NCBI RefSeq assembly: GCF_004331455.1
Contig: NZ_SJJR01000027.1
Location: 1 to 64,000, forward strand
DNA: 64,000 bases
Source of the DNA: Micromonospora zingiberis
GTDB taxonomy: Bacteria; Actinomycetota; Actinomycetes; Mycobacteriales; Micromonosporaceae
Direction of reading: 5' to 3'
In this document: positions 16,436-25,883 of the stretch, piece after piece
How the letters are laid out: the number at the start of each line of letters is the position of its first letter
How positions within the stretch are numbered: position 1 is the first letter of the stretch
The notes under the pieces: model-generated
Told to the model about the DNA's origin: nothing
The model's database searches: none
Seen by the model: only the letters and a program-made list of their open reading frames with translations
Program-made: the position numbers and the translations under genes

Positions 16436-19183
16436 GTGACCGCCACCGGACTCGTCGGCCGCCACGCCGAGCTGGAGCAGCTCTCCGACTTCGTGACCAA
16501 CGCGCGGAACCGCGGCGACGCGCGGCTGATCTGGGGCGAGCCCGGCGTCGGCAAGTCCGCCCTGATCGCCGCCGCCGCCGAGCTGGCTGCCGTGGCTCAG
16601 CTGCGGCTGCTGCGGGCCTCCGGATCCGAGTTCGAGGCCGACGTCAGCTACTCGTGCCTCAACCAGTTGCTCCTGCCGGTGCACGGCGACCTTGAGCGTC
16701 TTCCCGCCGGCCCCCGGGAGGCCCTGGCGGTGGCGCTCGGTTTCCGCGCCGGCCCGCCGCCGGACGCCCTGCTGGTCTGCAACGCCGCGCTGCTGCTGGT
16801 CAAGACGATCGCCGCCGACGTGCCGGTGGTGCTGCTCGTCGACGACATCCAGTGGATCGACCGGGCGAGTGCGGTCGTGCTCGGGTTCATCGCCCGGCGC
16901 CTGGACGGCTGTCGGGCTGGCCTGCTGGCGTCGGCCAGGACGGGCACGGCGAGCCTGCTCGACCCTCGGGGACTGGCCGAGATCGTCGTCCCGCCACTCG
17001 ACGACGAGTCGGCTGGCCACCTGGTCGACGCCGGCTTTCCGCAGCTTCCACGGCGGATCCGGCAGCGGACGCTGGACCTCGCCCAGGGCAATCCGCTGGC
17101 CCTGATGGAGCTGCCGGCCAGCCTGGTGGGTGCCGTCGACCGTACGGCGGGACCCGAGGTGGTGCCGCTCAGCGACCGGCTGCAGGCGATGTTCGCCGCC
17201 CGCCTCGCCGAACTGCCGGCGCCGACCCGCCAACTGCTGCTGCGGGCGACGTTCGAGGGCACCGGTGACATCCGGGTGCTGCGCGCCGTACCCGCCGACC
17301 AACCTGGTCTCGCCGACCTCGCCCCGGCGGAGCGGGCGCAGCTCGTCCGGGTGGACGACGCCGCTGCCCGGATCGGGTTCCGGCACCCGCTGATCCGGTC
17401 GGCGATCGTGGCGATGTCGACCCACGAGGAGCGCCGGAGCGCGCACATCGCCCTCGCCGACGCACTGGGCGGGCAGCCGGAACGCCGGGCCTGGCACCTG
17501 GCGGCAGCCGCCGTGGGGCCGGACGAGGCGGTGGCGGCGCTGCTTGAGGACGCCGCGCACCGGGTGATGCTTCGAGGGGACGCGTTCGCCGCCGTCGCGG
17601 CGTTGGTCCGGGCCGCCGAGCTGAGCGTGACGAGTTCCGGTCGGGGCCGGCGCCTCGCCGAGGCCGCGTACATCGGCGCCGAGGCCAGCGGTGCCCTCGA
17701 CGACGCCAAGACGTTGCTGACCGATGCCCGCCGGGCAGCGCCGGACGGCACCGGCTCCCTGCACGCGGCCAACGCGGCCGCCTTCCTGATGCTCAACGGC
17801 GACGGTGACGTGAACACCGCACACCGTCTCCTCGTCGGCGCCATCGACACCGGCGATCATGGCTACCGGGCCGAGGATCCGGCCCTGATCGAGGCCATGC
17901 ACACCTTGCTGCTGTTGTGCTGGTACGGCACCGCCGAGGAGTACTGGAAGCCGTTCTACCAGATCCTGGGCCGGCTGCGACCACAGCCGCCCGACGTCCT
18001 CGCCCTGGCGAGCAGGACCTTTCCCGACCCCGTACGCACCGGGGCGTCGGCCCTGCCGCAGATCGACGCGATCCTCGCGTCGCTGCCCGACGAGGCCGAT
18101 CCCACCCGGATCGTGCGGATCGGCACCGCGTCGGTCTACCTGGACCGGCTGCGCGACTGCCGAGAGTCCTCCTGGCGGCTCGTGCAGCACGGACGCAACG
18201 GGGGACCGCCCCGGCGACATCTCGGCGCCCTGATGCACCTGTGCCTGGACGGCTACCTCGTCGGCCGTTGGGACGAAGCCGAGGAACTCGCACGGGAGGG
18301 GCAGCGGGTCTGTGCCGCCAGCGGCTTCTCGTTCTTCGCCTGGTACTTCCGCTACAACCGGGCGCTGATCGCCGCCGGCCGGGGTCGCTTCGACGAGGCG
18401 TACGCCCTCGCCGACGAGATAAGCCACTGGGCGCTTCCCCGCGGTGTGACGGCCGCCGCACTGTTCGCCCACCATCCGCGTACCCTGGCCGCGCTGGGCC
18501 AGGGCGACTGGGACGCCGCCTTCCGTCATGCCGCCGCCATGAGTCCGCCCGGCGTGCTCGCCAGCCACGTGCCGCACTGCACCTGGGTGATGTTCGACCT
18601 GGTCGAGGCGGCGGTCCGGACCGGGCGAACGGTCGAGGCCAACGCCCACCTGGCGGCGATGCGCTCGGCCGATGTCGCCGCCCTGTCGCCCCGGATGGCG
18701 TTGATCGTGGCCGGCGCGGAGGCCCTCGTGGTCGAGGACGACGCGGCAGCGACGCGGCTGGAGGACCTGCTGGCCGGTCCCGAGGCGGCGCGGTGGCTGT
18801 TCGAGGCGTCCAGGATCCGGCTCGCCCTCGGTGAGAAACTGCGCCGGACCAGTTCGGCCTCGCGAGCCCGCCGGCAGCTGCTCGCCGCACGCGACGGATT
18901 CGCGGCCATGGCCGCGACACCGTGGCTCGACCGCACCCACGTCGAACTGCGCGCCACCAAGTACCGGCTCACCGACGTACCGTCCGGCGGTCCGTTCGCC
19001 CTGACCGCCCAGGAGGCCCAGATCGCCGAGCTGGCCGCCAGCGGTCTGACCAACAAGCAGATCGCCGAGCGCCTGTACCTGTCGCACCGCACCGTGGGCG
19101 CACACCTGTACCGGATCTTCCCCAAGCTCGGGGTCGCCTCGCGCGCCGGACTCAGGGACGCGCTGTCGACTGAGCCCCGGTAG
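16436..19183 (+). CDS. LAL-type LuxR-family ATPase transcriptional regulator
   Basis: 915 residues from the GTG at 16436, five bases after GAGG; an in-frame GTG at 16352 would add 28 residues. Walker A is GEPGVGKS (34-41) and Walker B VVLLVDDIQWID (about 126-137). The long centre is made of helical repeats with AW-rich TPR-like segments. The C-terminus is a LuxR helix-turn-helix: LTAQEAQIAELAASG, TNKQIAERLYLS, HRTVGAHLYRIF. LAL proteins are STAND-type activators that use ATP and bind a small ligand. The four-gene operon 300 bases downstream, same strand, is its likely target. Confidence 0.9.
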   Translation: MTATGLVGRHAELEQLSDFVTNARNRGDARLIWGEPGVGKSALIAAAAELAAVAQLRLLRASGSEFEADVSYSCLNQLLLPVHGDLERLPAGPREALAVALGFRAGPPPDALLVCNAALLLVKTIAADVPVVLLVDDIQWIDRASAVVLGFIARRLDGCRAGLLASARTGTASLLDPRGLAEIVVPPLDDESAGHLVDAGFPQLPRRIRQRTLDLAQGNPLALMELPASLVGAVDRTAGPEVVPLSDRLQAMFAARLAELPAPTRQLLLRATFEGTGDIRVLRAVPADQPGLADLAPAERAQLVRVDDAAARIGFRHPLIRSAIVAMSTHEERRSAHIALADALGGQPERRAWHLAAAAVGPDEAVAALLEDAAHRVMLRGDAFAAVAALVRAAELSVTSSGRGRRLAEAAYIGAEASGALDDAKTLLTDARRAAPDGTGSLHAANAAAFLMLNGDGDVNTAHRLLVGAIDTGDHGYRAEDPALIEAMHTLLLLCWYGTAEEYWKPFYQILGRLRPQPPDVLALASRTFPDPVRTGASALPQIDAILASLPDEADPTRIVRIGTASVYLDRLRDCRESSWRLVQHGRNGGPPRRHLGALMHLCLDGYLVGRWDEAEELAREGQRVCAASGFSFFAWYFRYNRALIAAGRGRFDEAYALADEISHWALPRGVTAAALFAHHPRTLAALGQGDWDAAFRHAAAMSPPGVLASHVPHCTWVMFDLVEAAVRTGRTVEANAHLAAMRSADVAALSPRMALIVAGAEALVVEDDAAATRLEDLLAGPEAARWLFEASRIRLALGEKLRRTSSASRARRQLLAARDGFAAMAATPWLDRTHVELRATKYRLTDVPSGGPFALTAQEAQIAELAASGLTNKQIAERLYLSHRTVGAHLYRIFPKLGVASRAGLRDALSTEPR

Positions 19184-19485
19184 GCCGGCTCGCGGCGCCT
19201 CGTCATGCCTCCGATGGTCGAACGCGCGTCCCCGCCGTACATCTGTCAAACGACCTAACCGTGGCGGCCGGTGCTCCCGTGCCCTGCTCGCGCAGTCGGG
19301 TCGGCTCGGACCCGATCCGGATCCGGCCGGCCACCGCTGACGCCGCCCGCCCGTTAGGTCGTCGCCGTCGGCGCTCCCGGCAAGTCGCAGACAGATGACT
19401 GATGAGCGCGACCCGGCCAAGCCGAACAGTGGAGGGCAACCGAATCGGCCCGGCCGAGCGAAACAGGATCAAGGAGACGTACGCC
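19184..19485. promoter_or_regulatory. regulatory intergenic region with two sets of spaced inverted repeats
   Basis: 302 bases before the monooxygenase operon. ACGACCTAAC (19250-19259) pairs perfectly with GTTAGGTCGT (19353-19362), and CATCTGTC (19240-19247) pairs perfectly with GACAGATG (19390-19397). The second pair brackets the first. They could be regulator sites used with DNA looping, or the ends of a decayed mobile element. No gene seen. Confidence 0.5.
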
Positions 19486-19791
19486 ATGACTGTCAACCAT
19501 GGATTCCACGCCGTCATGACAGCGCAGCCGGGCCGAGGTGACGAGCTGGTCGCACTGCTGCTCGCCGCACCGTCCCTGCCGCACGAGGACTGCCTGGTCT
19601 TCCTGGTCAGCCGCTCCGGCAGCAACCCGGACGTCGTCTCGGTGGCCGAGGGGTGGACCAGCCAGGAGGCGCACGCGAGGTTCTTCGCGGACGAAGCGGC
19701 GCAGGACTTCGTCGCGCAACTGCAACCGCTGCTGGCCGGCGAATCGCAGCTCACCGACGCCGTTCCCGTCGGTGGCAAACCCACCTTCTGA
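19486..19791 (+). CDS. antibiotic biosynthesis monooxygenase (ABM) domain protein
   Basis: 101 residues from the ATG at 19486, with AAGGAGA eight bases upstream. The ferredoxin-like ABM fold shows FHAVMTAQPGRGDEL at the start, LVFLVSRS in the middle strand and EGWTSQEAHARFFADE before the last helices, as in YgiN/quinol-monooxygenase proteins. Such enzymes oxidise quinols or aromatic polyketides without a cofactor and work as dimers. First gene of a four-gene operon with a hydrolase, methyltransferase and SDR. Confidence 0.82.
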   Translation: MTVNHGFHAVMTAQPGRGDELVALLLAAPSLPHEDCLVFLVSRSGSNPDVVSVAEGWTSQEAHARFFADEAAQDFVAQLQPLLAGESQLTDAVPVGGKPTF

Positions 19792-19831
19792 GCAGCCATC
19801 GCCATCATCTGAACCCGCGCAGGAGCCGACC

Positions 19832-20863
19832 ATGACCCTGACCCGACCCGACATCGATCCCGAGCTGCGTGCCCTGCTCGCCGACATGCCGCTCTCCTCC
19901 CAGCTCAGCCCCGAACTGCTCGCGCAGATCCGGCAGCTGCCCAGCACCCCGGTCGACGCCCACCTGGCCGGTCGCGCCGTCGAGCGGCGCGAGGTCACCG
20001 TCGCCCGCCCGGACGGCGCCCAGATCCCGTTGTCGATCCTCAGTCCGCTACGGGCGGAAGTCACCGCCGGGGCGCCCTGCGTCTACTGGATTCACGGCGG
20101 TGGCATGGTCATGGGGGACCGCTTCTCCCAGATCGACATCCCGCTGGAATGGCTCGACCGCCTCGGCGCAGTCGTGGTCACCGTGGACTACCGGCTGGCA
20201 CCCGAGGCGACCGGCACGACCCTGGTCGACGACTGCTACCACGGGCTGCTCTGGACCGTCGAGAACGCCGAGCAGCTGGGCATCGACCCCGCCCGCCTCG
20301 TCGTCGCCGGGATCAGCGCCGGTGGTGGCCTCGCCGCCGGCGTCACGCTGATGGCCCGGGACCGGGGCACCCCGGACATCGCCGCGCAGATGCTCATCTG
20401 CCCGATGCTCGACCACCGCAACACCACCACGTCGAGCCGGCAGTACTCCGCCGAACCAGGGGTGTGGACCCGCGAGATGAACGAGTTCGGGTGGCGCTCG
20501 GTGCTCGGCGACCTTCAGGACGCCGAGGTGCCGGGCCACGTCTCGCCCGCCACGGCCGAGAATCTCGGCGGCCTACCGACCACCTACGTCGACGCGGGTA
20601 CGGCGGAGGTCTTCCGCGACGAGGACGTCGCCTACGCCAGCCGCATCTGGGCCGCCGGTGGCCAGGCCGAACTACACATCTGGGCCGGTGGGTGCCACGG
20701 CTTCGACGCCCTCTTCCCCCGCGCCCGCGTCTCCGCCGCGGCCCGCCGCACCCGCCTCGACTGGTTGACCCGCGTGTTGACCACCCTGCCCGGCGGTCAG
20801 CCCGACGCCCTGGCCACGCCGTCCAGCGAGCCCCGCGCAGTGGAAGCGGGCGTCGCGTCATGA
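19832..20863 (+). CDS. alpha/beta hydrolase (HSL/esterase family)
   Basis: 343 residues, ATG at 19832 with AGGAG seven bases upstream. The oxyanion motif is WIHGGGM (residues about 87-93), the nucleophile elbow GISAGGG (GxSxG), and the late catalytic residues are an Asp near VDAGTAE and His in GGCHGFD. This is the hormone-sensitive-lipase branch, which cleaves short or bulky esters. No signal peptide, so cytoplasmic. Stop and next start overlap as ATGA, so it is co-translated with the methyltransferase. Confidence 0.88.
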   Translation: MTLTRPDIDPELRALLADMPLSSQLSPELLAQIRQLPSTPVDAHLAGRAVERREVTVARPDGAQIPLSILSPLRAEVTAGAPCVYWIHGGGMVMGDRFSQIDIPLEWLDRLGAVVVTVDYRLAPEATGTTLVDDCYHGLLWTVENAEQLGIDPARLVVAGISAGGGLAAGVTLMARDRGTPDIAAQMLICPMLDHRNTTTSSRQYSAEPGVWTREMNEFGWRSVLGDLQDAEVPGHVSPATAENLGGLPTTYVDAGTAEVFRDEDVAYASRIWAAGGQAELHIWAGGCHGFDALFPRARVSAAARRTRLDWLTRVLTTLPGGQPDALATPSSEPRAVEAGVAS

Positions 20864-21501
20864 CCGCCCTCGCCGCCACTCAGACCAACCCGACCGCCGC
20901 GCCGGCAAACGACGACCGCGCCGCGTTCCTGCGCGAGTTCCTCCGCGCCCCATTCACGGTCGCCGCCCTGACCCCCAGCGGCCGGCCGCTGTCCGAGGCG
21001 GTCACCGCGACGGTGCCACACACCGGGGAGCCGCTGGTCGTGGAACTCGGTCCCGGCACCGGCGCGTTCACGGCCGCCATCCAGCGGCGCCTCGCCGGCC
21101 GTGGGCGGCACCTGGCCATCGAGATCAACGCCCGATTCGCCGACCGGCTGGCCGCCCGCTACCCCGGGGTCGACCTCGCCGTCGCCGACGCCGGCAGCCT
21201 GACCGACCTACTCGCGCAACGTGGCCACGGACCGGCGGACGTGATCGTCAGCGGGCTGCCGTGGGCGGCGTTCACGCCGGACCGCCAGGACGATCTGCTC
21301 GACGCGGTGACCGCCAACCTCACCCCGGACGGCGTCTTCACCACCTTCGCGTACACCCACACCCGGTGGGCCCCGCCGGCCCTGCGGCTGCGGCGTACGC
21401 TGCGCGCCCGCTTCGAGGAGGTCGTGCAGGGCCGGACGGTGTGGGCCAACCTGCCACCGGCCTCCGTCTACTACTGCCGCCGACCCCGCACGGAAGGGTG
21501 A
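20860..21501 (+). CDS. SAM-dependent methyltransferase (phospholipid N-methyltransferase-like)
   Basis: 213 residues. Motif I is VVELGPGTGAFT, followed by AIEINARFADRL, VADAGSL and VSGLPWAAF. The GLPW box in place of NPPF/Y, and the overall length, resemble the PmtA/KsgA-like group, which methylates phospholipid head groups or other small amines. The first 25 residues are Ala/Thr-rich and may be flexible. It overlaps the hydrolase stop (ATGA) and precedes the SDR by eight bases. Substrate not deducible. Confidence 0.75.
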   Translation: MTALAATQTNPTAAPANDDRAAFLREFLRAPFTVAALTPSGRPLSEAVTATVPHTGEPLVVELGPGTGAFTAAIQRRLAGRGRHLAIEINARFADRLAARYPGVDLAVADAGSLTDLLAQRGHGPADVIVSGLPWAAFTPDRQDDLLDAVTANLTPDGVFTTFAYTHTRWAPPALRLRRTLRARFEEVVQGRTVWANLPPASVYYCRRPRTEG

Positions 21502-21509
21502 GTCAAACC

Positions 21510-22268
21510 ATGAAGGTCGCCATCGTCAGCGGTGCCAGCTCCGGGATCGGCCAGAGCACCGCCATCCAACTCGCCCGACGCGGGACCGGAGTGATCCTGA
21601 CCTATCACGGCAACCAGCAGGGCGCGGTGGACACCGTCGCGATCATCGAGAAGGAGGGCGGTACGGCCGTCGCGCTGCCGCTGGACGTCGGCGACACCGT
21701 GGCCTTCGCACCCTTCCGCGAAGCCGTCGCGGCCACCCTCGGCGACCGGTGGCAGCGGGACACCTTCGACTTCCTCGTCAACAACGCCGGATTCGGCCAC
21801 CTGGCGATGTTCGAGGACACCACCGAGGACAGCTTCGACACGTTGGTGCGGGTCCTGCTCAAGGGCCCGTACTTCCTGACCCAGACGCTGCTGCCGCTGT
21901 TGGCCGACGGCGGCGCGATCGTCAACACCACGAGTAATTCGGCGACGCGCTCCGGCCTGGAGCCCGGCTATTCCGCGTACGGCAGCCTCAAGGGTGCCCT
22001 GGTGGTGCTGACCCGCTACCTGGCCAAGGAGCTGAGCCCGCGGGGTATCCGCGTCAACTCCGTATCGCCCGGCGCCACCCGTACCCGCATCGCCGACAAC
22101 GCCTTCGAACGCTTCCCCGAGGTGATCCCGGGCATCGCGGCGAAGACTGCTCTGGGCCGGCTCGGCGAGCCCGACGACATCGGCATGGTCATCGCGGCCC
22201 TGCTCGCCGAGGAGTGCCGCTGGATCACCGCCGAGGACATCGAAGTCTCCGGTGGCTACAACCTCTGA
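21510..22268 (+). CDS. short-chain dehydrogenase/reductase (SDR)
   Basis: 252 residues, ATG at 21510. Classical SDR: nucleotide-binding VSGASSGIGQ (residues 6-15), the NNAG motif, catalytic Ser in NTTSNSA, YSAYGSLKG with the active-site Tyr and Lys, then GIRVNSVSPGATRT. It should reduce or oxidise a carbonyl/alcohol with NAD(P)H. Last gene of the ABM-hydrolase-methyltransferase-SDR operon; a strong hairpin follows at 22353. Confidence 0.9.
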   Translation: MKVAIVSGASSGIGQSTAIQLARRGTGVILTYHGNQQGAVDTVAIIEKEGGTAVALPLDVGDTVAFAPFREAVAATLGDRWQRDTFDFLVNNAGFGHLAMFEDTTEDSFDTLVRVLLKGPYFLTQTLLPLLADGGAIVNTTSNSATRSGLEPGYSAYGSLKGALVVLTRYLAKELSPRGIRVNSVSPGATRTRIADNAFERFPEVIPGIAAKTALGRLGEPDDIGMVIAALLAEECRWITAEDIEVSGGYNL

Positions 22269-22352
22269 GCGCCCGAACGGCCAACGGTAAAGGTCGCTCG
22301 ACACCGAACATTCCGGATCGAGCTCAGGCCACCGCTGGCCGGTCCGGCAGAC

Positions 22353-22390
22353 GATCGCGGTGACCGCCCAGCTGGGCGGCCACCGCGATC
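22353..22390. terminator. bidirectional hairpin between convergent genes
   Basis: Two 18-base arms (22353-22370 and 22373-22390) with one mismatch and a 2-base centre. It lies between the ends of the SDR gene (+) and the fadB gene (-), where a terminator is expected. No strong T run, as is usual in this GC range. Confidence 0.75.
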
Positions 22391-22410
22391 AAGTGCTGTC
22401 CGGGTCGGAC

Positions 22411-24480
22411 TCAGCCGGCCAGGCTGGCCACCCCGCGAGGCAGGAACCGCTGGCCGGTCACCCGCTCGCTGGCGCCGGTCCGGTCCAGGTACGGCGTGAC
22501 GCCGCCCAGGTGGAACGGCCAGCCGGCGCCGAGGATCATGCACAGGTCGATGTCCTGTGCCTCGGCGACGACGCCCTCGTCCAGCATCAGCCGGATCTCC
22601 TGGGCCAGCGCGTCCAGCGCGTTGCGGCGTACCTCGTCCTCGGTGAGCGGCTGGTCGCCGACGACCAGCAGCTTCGCCACCTCGGCGTTGATCTCGTCGT
22701 CGACGACGATCGGCTGGCCGGAGTCGGCGATCCGCTTGAGGTTCTCACTGACACCGAACCGGTCGGGGAACGCCGCGTGCAGGGTGCCGCCGACGTGGTA
22801 CGCCACGGCCGGGCCGACCAGCTGGAGCAGGGCGAGCGGGCGCATGGGCAGGCCCAGCGGGTCCAGCGCGCGGTTCGCCACCTCCAGCGGGGTGCCCGCG
22901 TCGACGGCGGCGAAAACCGTACCGAGGAAGCGGGTGAGCAGCCGGTTGACCACGAACGCCGGGGCGTCGGAGACCAACACGCTGGACTTCTTCAGCTGCT
23001 TGCCGACCGCGAACGCGGTGGCCAGCGTGGCGTCGTCGGTCCGCTCGCCCCGGACGATCTCCAACAGCGGCAGTACGGCGACCGGGTTGAAGAAGTGGAA
23101 GCCGACCACCCGTTCCGGATGTGCCAGTTCCGCCGCCATCGCGGTGATCGACAGCGAACTGGTGTTGGTGGCCAGCACCGCCTCCGGCTTGACGATCTTC
23201 TCCAGCTCGGCCCAGACCTGCTTCTTGACGTCCAGGTCCTCGAAGACGGCCTCGATGACGAAGTCGGCATCCGCGAAGGCGCTCTTGTCGACCGAGCCGC
23301 TCACCAGGCCGTACAGCCTGGCCGCCGTGCCCTTGTCCATCCGGCCCTTGCTGACGGCCTTCTCGATCTGGGTGTGTACGTAGCCCACGCCCTTGTCGAC
23401 GCGAGCCTGATCCAGGTCGGTCATGACGACCGGCACCTGGAGCCGGCGGGCGAAGAGCAACGCCAGCTGGCTGGCCATCAGGCCGGCACCGACGATGCCC
23501 ACCTTGGTCACCGGGCGCGCCAGCGCCTTGTCCGGCGCGCCGGCCGGCCGCTTGGCCCGCCGCTGCACCAGGTCGAAGGCGTACAGGCCGCTGCGCAGTT
23601 CCTCGGAGAAGACCAGGTCGGCCAGGGCCTCGTCCTCGGCGGCGGTGCCGGTGGCGAAATCGGCGTCCTTCGCCGTCTCCAGCAGGTCCAGCGCCCGGTA
23701 CGCGGCCGGGACCGCGCCGTGCAGCCGCTGGTCCAGGGTCTGCCGGGCGAAGTAGAGCACGCCCGCCCACATGTCCTTGTCGACCTCGGGCCGGGTCACG
23801 GTGACCTCGCCCCGGACGACACCGGCGGCCCACTCCAGGGACCGCTCCAGGAAGTCGGCCGGCTCCAGCAGCACGTCGGCGATGCCCAGCTCGGCGGCCT
23901 GCTTCGGCTTGAGCATCTTGTTCTGCATCAACGGGTTCTGGATGATCACCTGGGTGGCCGCCGGGATGCCGATCAGGTTCGGCAGCAACTGGGTGCCGCC
24001 CCAACCCGGGATCAGACCCAGCGACACCTCCGGCAGCGCCAGCGCGGCGGCGCCCGCCGACAGCGTCCGGTAGTGGCAGTGCAGGGCCAGTTCCAGACCA
24101 CCGCCCATCGCCGCGCCGTTGACGAAGGCGAAGGTGGGGACGTCGCTGTCCTTGAGCCGGGCGAAGACCCGGTGACCGAGCCGGCCGATCTCCAGCGCCT
24201 GCGCCCGGTCGGCCAGCAGCGGCAGGCCGGTGATGTCCGCGCCGACGCAGAAGATGTACGGCTTGCCGGTGACCGCGATGAACGCCGGCTCGGCGGCCAG
24301 CGCGGCGCTGATCGCCTCGTCCAGGCTGGTCAGCCCGGCCGGGCCGAAGGTGTTCGGCTTGGTGTGGTCGAATCCGTTGTCCAGGGTGATAAGGGCCGCC
24401 GGGCGGTCCAGCCCCGGCACGTTCACCTGGCGCAGCAGGGCCCGGGTGACCACCTCGTTCGGTGCGGCGAGCGCGCTCAC
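22411..24480 (-). CDS. fadB: fatty-acid oxidation complex alpha subunit: enoyl-CoA hydratase / 3-hydroxyacyl-CoA dehydrogenase
   Basis: 689 residues from the GTG at 24480, which overlaps the fadA stop (GTGA). The N-terminal crotonase domain has GGGLELALHCHYR and PEVSLGLIPGWGG, with Glu residues placed for water addition. The NAD-binding domain begins KVGIVGAGLMAS (about 330), and the C-terminal 3HCDH domains contain FHFFNP, SDAPAFVVNRLL and PMRPLALLQLVG. It hydrates 2-enoyl-CoA and oxidises the 3-hydroxyacyl-CoA in beta-oxidation, in a complex with FadA. The usual second Gly-Gly of the Rossmann motif reads LMAS here, a mild variation. Confidence 0.93.
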   Translation of the reverse strand: MSALAAPNEVVTRALLRQVNVPGLDRPAALITLDNGFDHTKPNTFGPAGLTSLDEAISAALAAEPAFIAVTGKPYIFCVGADITGLPLLADRAQALEIGRLGHRVFARLKDSDVPTFAFVNGAAMGGGLELALHCHYRTLSAGAAALALPEVSLGLIPGWGGTQLLPNLIGIPAATQVIIQNPLMQNKMLKPKQAAELGIADVLLEPADFLERSLEWAAGVVRGEVTVTRPEVDKDMWAGVLYFARQTLDQRLHGAVPAAYRALDLLETAKDADFATGTAAEDEALADLVFSEELRSGLYAFDLVQRRAKRPAGAPDKALARPVTKVGIVGAGLMASQLALLFARRLQVPVVMTDLDQARVDKGVGYVHTQIEKAVSKGRMDKGTAARLYGLVSGSVDKSAFADADFVIEAVFEDLDVKKQVWAELEKIVKPEAVLATNTSSLSITAMAAELAHPERVVGFHFFNPVAVLPLLEIVRGERTDDATLATAFAVGKQLKKSSVLVSDAPAFVVNRLLTRFLGTVFAAVDAGTPLEVANRALDPLGLPMRPLALLQLVGPAVAYHVGGTLHAAFPDRFGVSENLKRIADSGQPIVVDDEINAEVAKLLVVGDQPLTEDEVRRNALDALAQEIRLMLDEGVVAEAQDIDLCMILGAGWPFHLGGVTPYLDRTGASERVTGQRFLPRGVASLAG

Positions 24481-25670
24481 TTGTTGCCCTCCCAGTGCGG
24501 GTTCTCCCAGATGACCGTGCCGCCCATGCCGATGCCGATGCACATCGCGGTGAGCCCGTAGCGGACCTCGGGGTGCTCGGCGAACTGCCGGGCAAGCTGG
24601 GTCATCAGCCGTACGCCCGAGGAGGCGAGCGGGTGACCGATGGCGATCGCGCCACCCCACTGGTTGACCCGCGGGTCGTCGTCGGCGATGCCGAAGTGGT
24701 CGAGGAAGGCGAGCACCTGCACGGCGAACGCCTCGTTCAGCTCGAACAGGCCGATGTCGTCGATGCTCAGTCCGGCGATCCGCAGCGCCTTCTCGGTCGA
24801 CGGGATCGGGCCGACGCCCATCACCTCGGGCTCGACGCCGACGAAGCCGTACGACACCAGCCGCATCGCGATCGGCAGGCCCAACTCGCGGGCGACCTCC
24901 TCGGCGACCAGCAGGCTGGCGGTGGCGCCGTCGTTCAGGCCGGCCGCGTTGCCCGCGGTGACCTTGCCGTGCGGGCGGAACGGGGTCTTCAGGCTGCCCA
25001 GCTTCTCCAGCGAGGTGTCCCGGGGCGCCTCGTCCGCCGTGGCCAGGCCCCAGCCGCCCTCCTCGTCGCGGATGGCCACCGGCACCAGGTCGTCCTGGAG
25101 CTTGCCGTTGGCGTACGCCTTCGCGGTCTTCTGCTGTGAGGCCAGCGCGAACGCGTCGGTCCGCTGCTTGGTGATGTGCGGCACCCGGTCGTGCAGGTTC
25201 TCCGCAGTAGCGCCCATGACCAGCGCGGACGGGTCGACCAGCTGCTCCGCGACGATGCGCGGGTTCGGGTCGACGCCCTCACCCATCGGGTGCCGGCCCA
25301 TGTGCTCGACGCCACCGGCGATCGCGACGTCGTACGCGCCCACCGCGATGCCACTGGCGACGGTGGTCACGGCGGTCATCGCCCCGGCGCACATCCGGTC
25401 GATGGCGAAGCCGGGGACACTCTTCGGCAGGCCCGCGAGCAGGGCCGCCGTACGGCCGATGGTCAGGCCCTGGTCACCGATCTGGGTGGTGGCGGCGATG
25501 GCGACCTCCTCGACCCGTTCCGGCGGCAGTTGCGGGTTGCGGCGCAGCAGTTCGCGGATGCATCGGATCACCAGGTCGTCGGCGCGGGTGTTGGCGTACA
25601 TGCCACCCGCCTTGCCGAACGGGGTACGGACGCCGTCGACGAAGACGACATCCCGAACTTCACGGGGCAC
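24477..25670 (-). CDS. fadA: acetyl-CoA C-acyltransferase (beta-ketothiolase)
   Basis: 397 residues, GTG start at 25670 directly behind GGAGGCTCCA. Thiolase signatures are complete: nucleophilic Cys94 in DRMCAGAM, NEAF, GHPLASSG with the base His, and the second Cys in CIGIGMGG. It cleaves 3-ketoacyl-CoA to acetyl-CoA and a shortened acyl-CoA. First gene of the fadA-fadB operon; the start of the next gene overlaps its stop. Confidence 0.95.
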   Translation of the reverse strand: MPREVRDVVFVDGVRTPFGKAGGMYANTRADDLVIRCIRELLRRNPQLPPERVEEVAIAATTQIGDQGLTIGRTAALLAGLPKSVPGFAIDRMCAGAMTAVTTVASGIAVGAYDVAIAGGVEHMGRHPMGEGVDPNPRIVAEQLVDPSALVMGATAENLHDRVPHITKQRTDAFALASQQKTAKAYANGKLQDDLVPVAIRDEEGGWGLATADEAPRDTSLEKLGSLKTPFRPHGKVTAGNAAGLNDGATASLLVAEEVARELGLPIAMRLVSYGFVGVEPEVMGVGPIPSTEKALRIAGLSIDDIGLFELNEAFAVQVLAFLDHFGIADDDPRVNQWGGAIAIGHPLASSGVRLMTQLARQFAEHPEVRYGLTAMCIGIGMGGTVIWENPHWEGNK

Positions 25671-25768
25671 TGGAGCCTCCTAGCCGGCACTGGCGTTTCC
25701 CAACACATTACCCGCCAGTAACAACCCCCGCCCCACCCCACCCTGTGGCCCACCCCACACCCACCCCA

Positions 25769-25840
25769 CCCCCAGGCCCCCGGGCCCCCAGGCCCCCGGG
25801 CCCCCAGGCCCCCGGGCCCCCAGGCCCCCGGGCCCCCGGG
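25769..25840. repeat. CCCCC[A/G]GG x9 tandem repeat
   Basis: Nine 8-base units of CCCCCAGG or CCCCCGGG, alternating in the first eight. Non-coding, upstream of fadA. Confidence 0.95.
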
Positions 25841-25883
25841 CCGGCCCCAGGCCCTCGGCCCTCGGCCCCGGGCCTGGCGCCCA

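Noticed and set aside
19486-22268. Secondary-metabolite biosynthetic cluster
   Set aside because: There is no synthase, NRPS, terpene cyclase or exporter, only four modifying enzymes.
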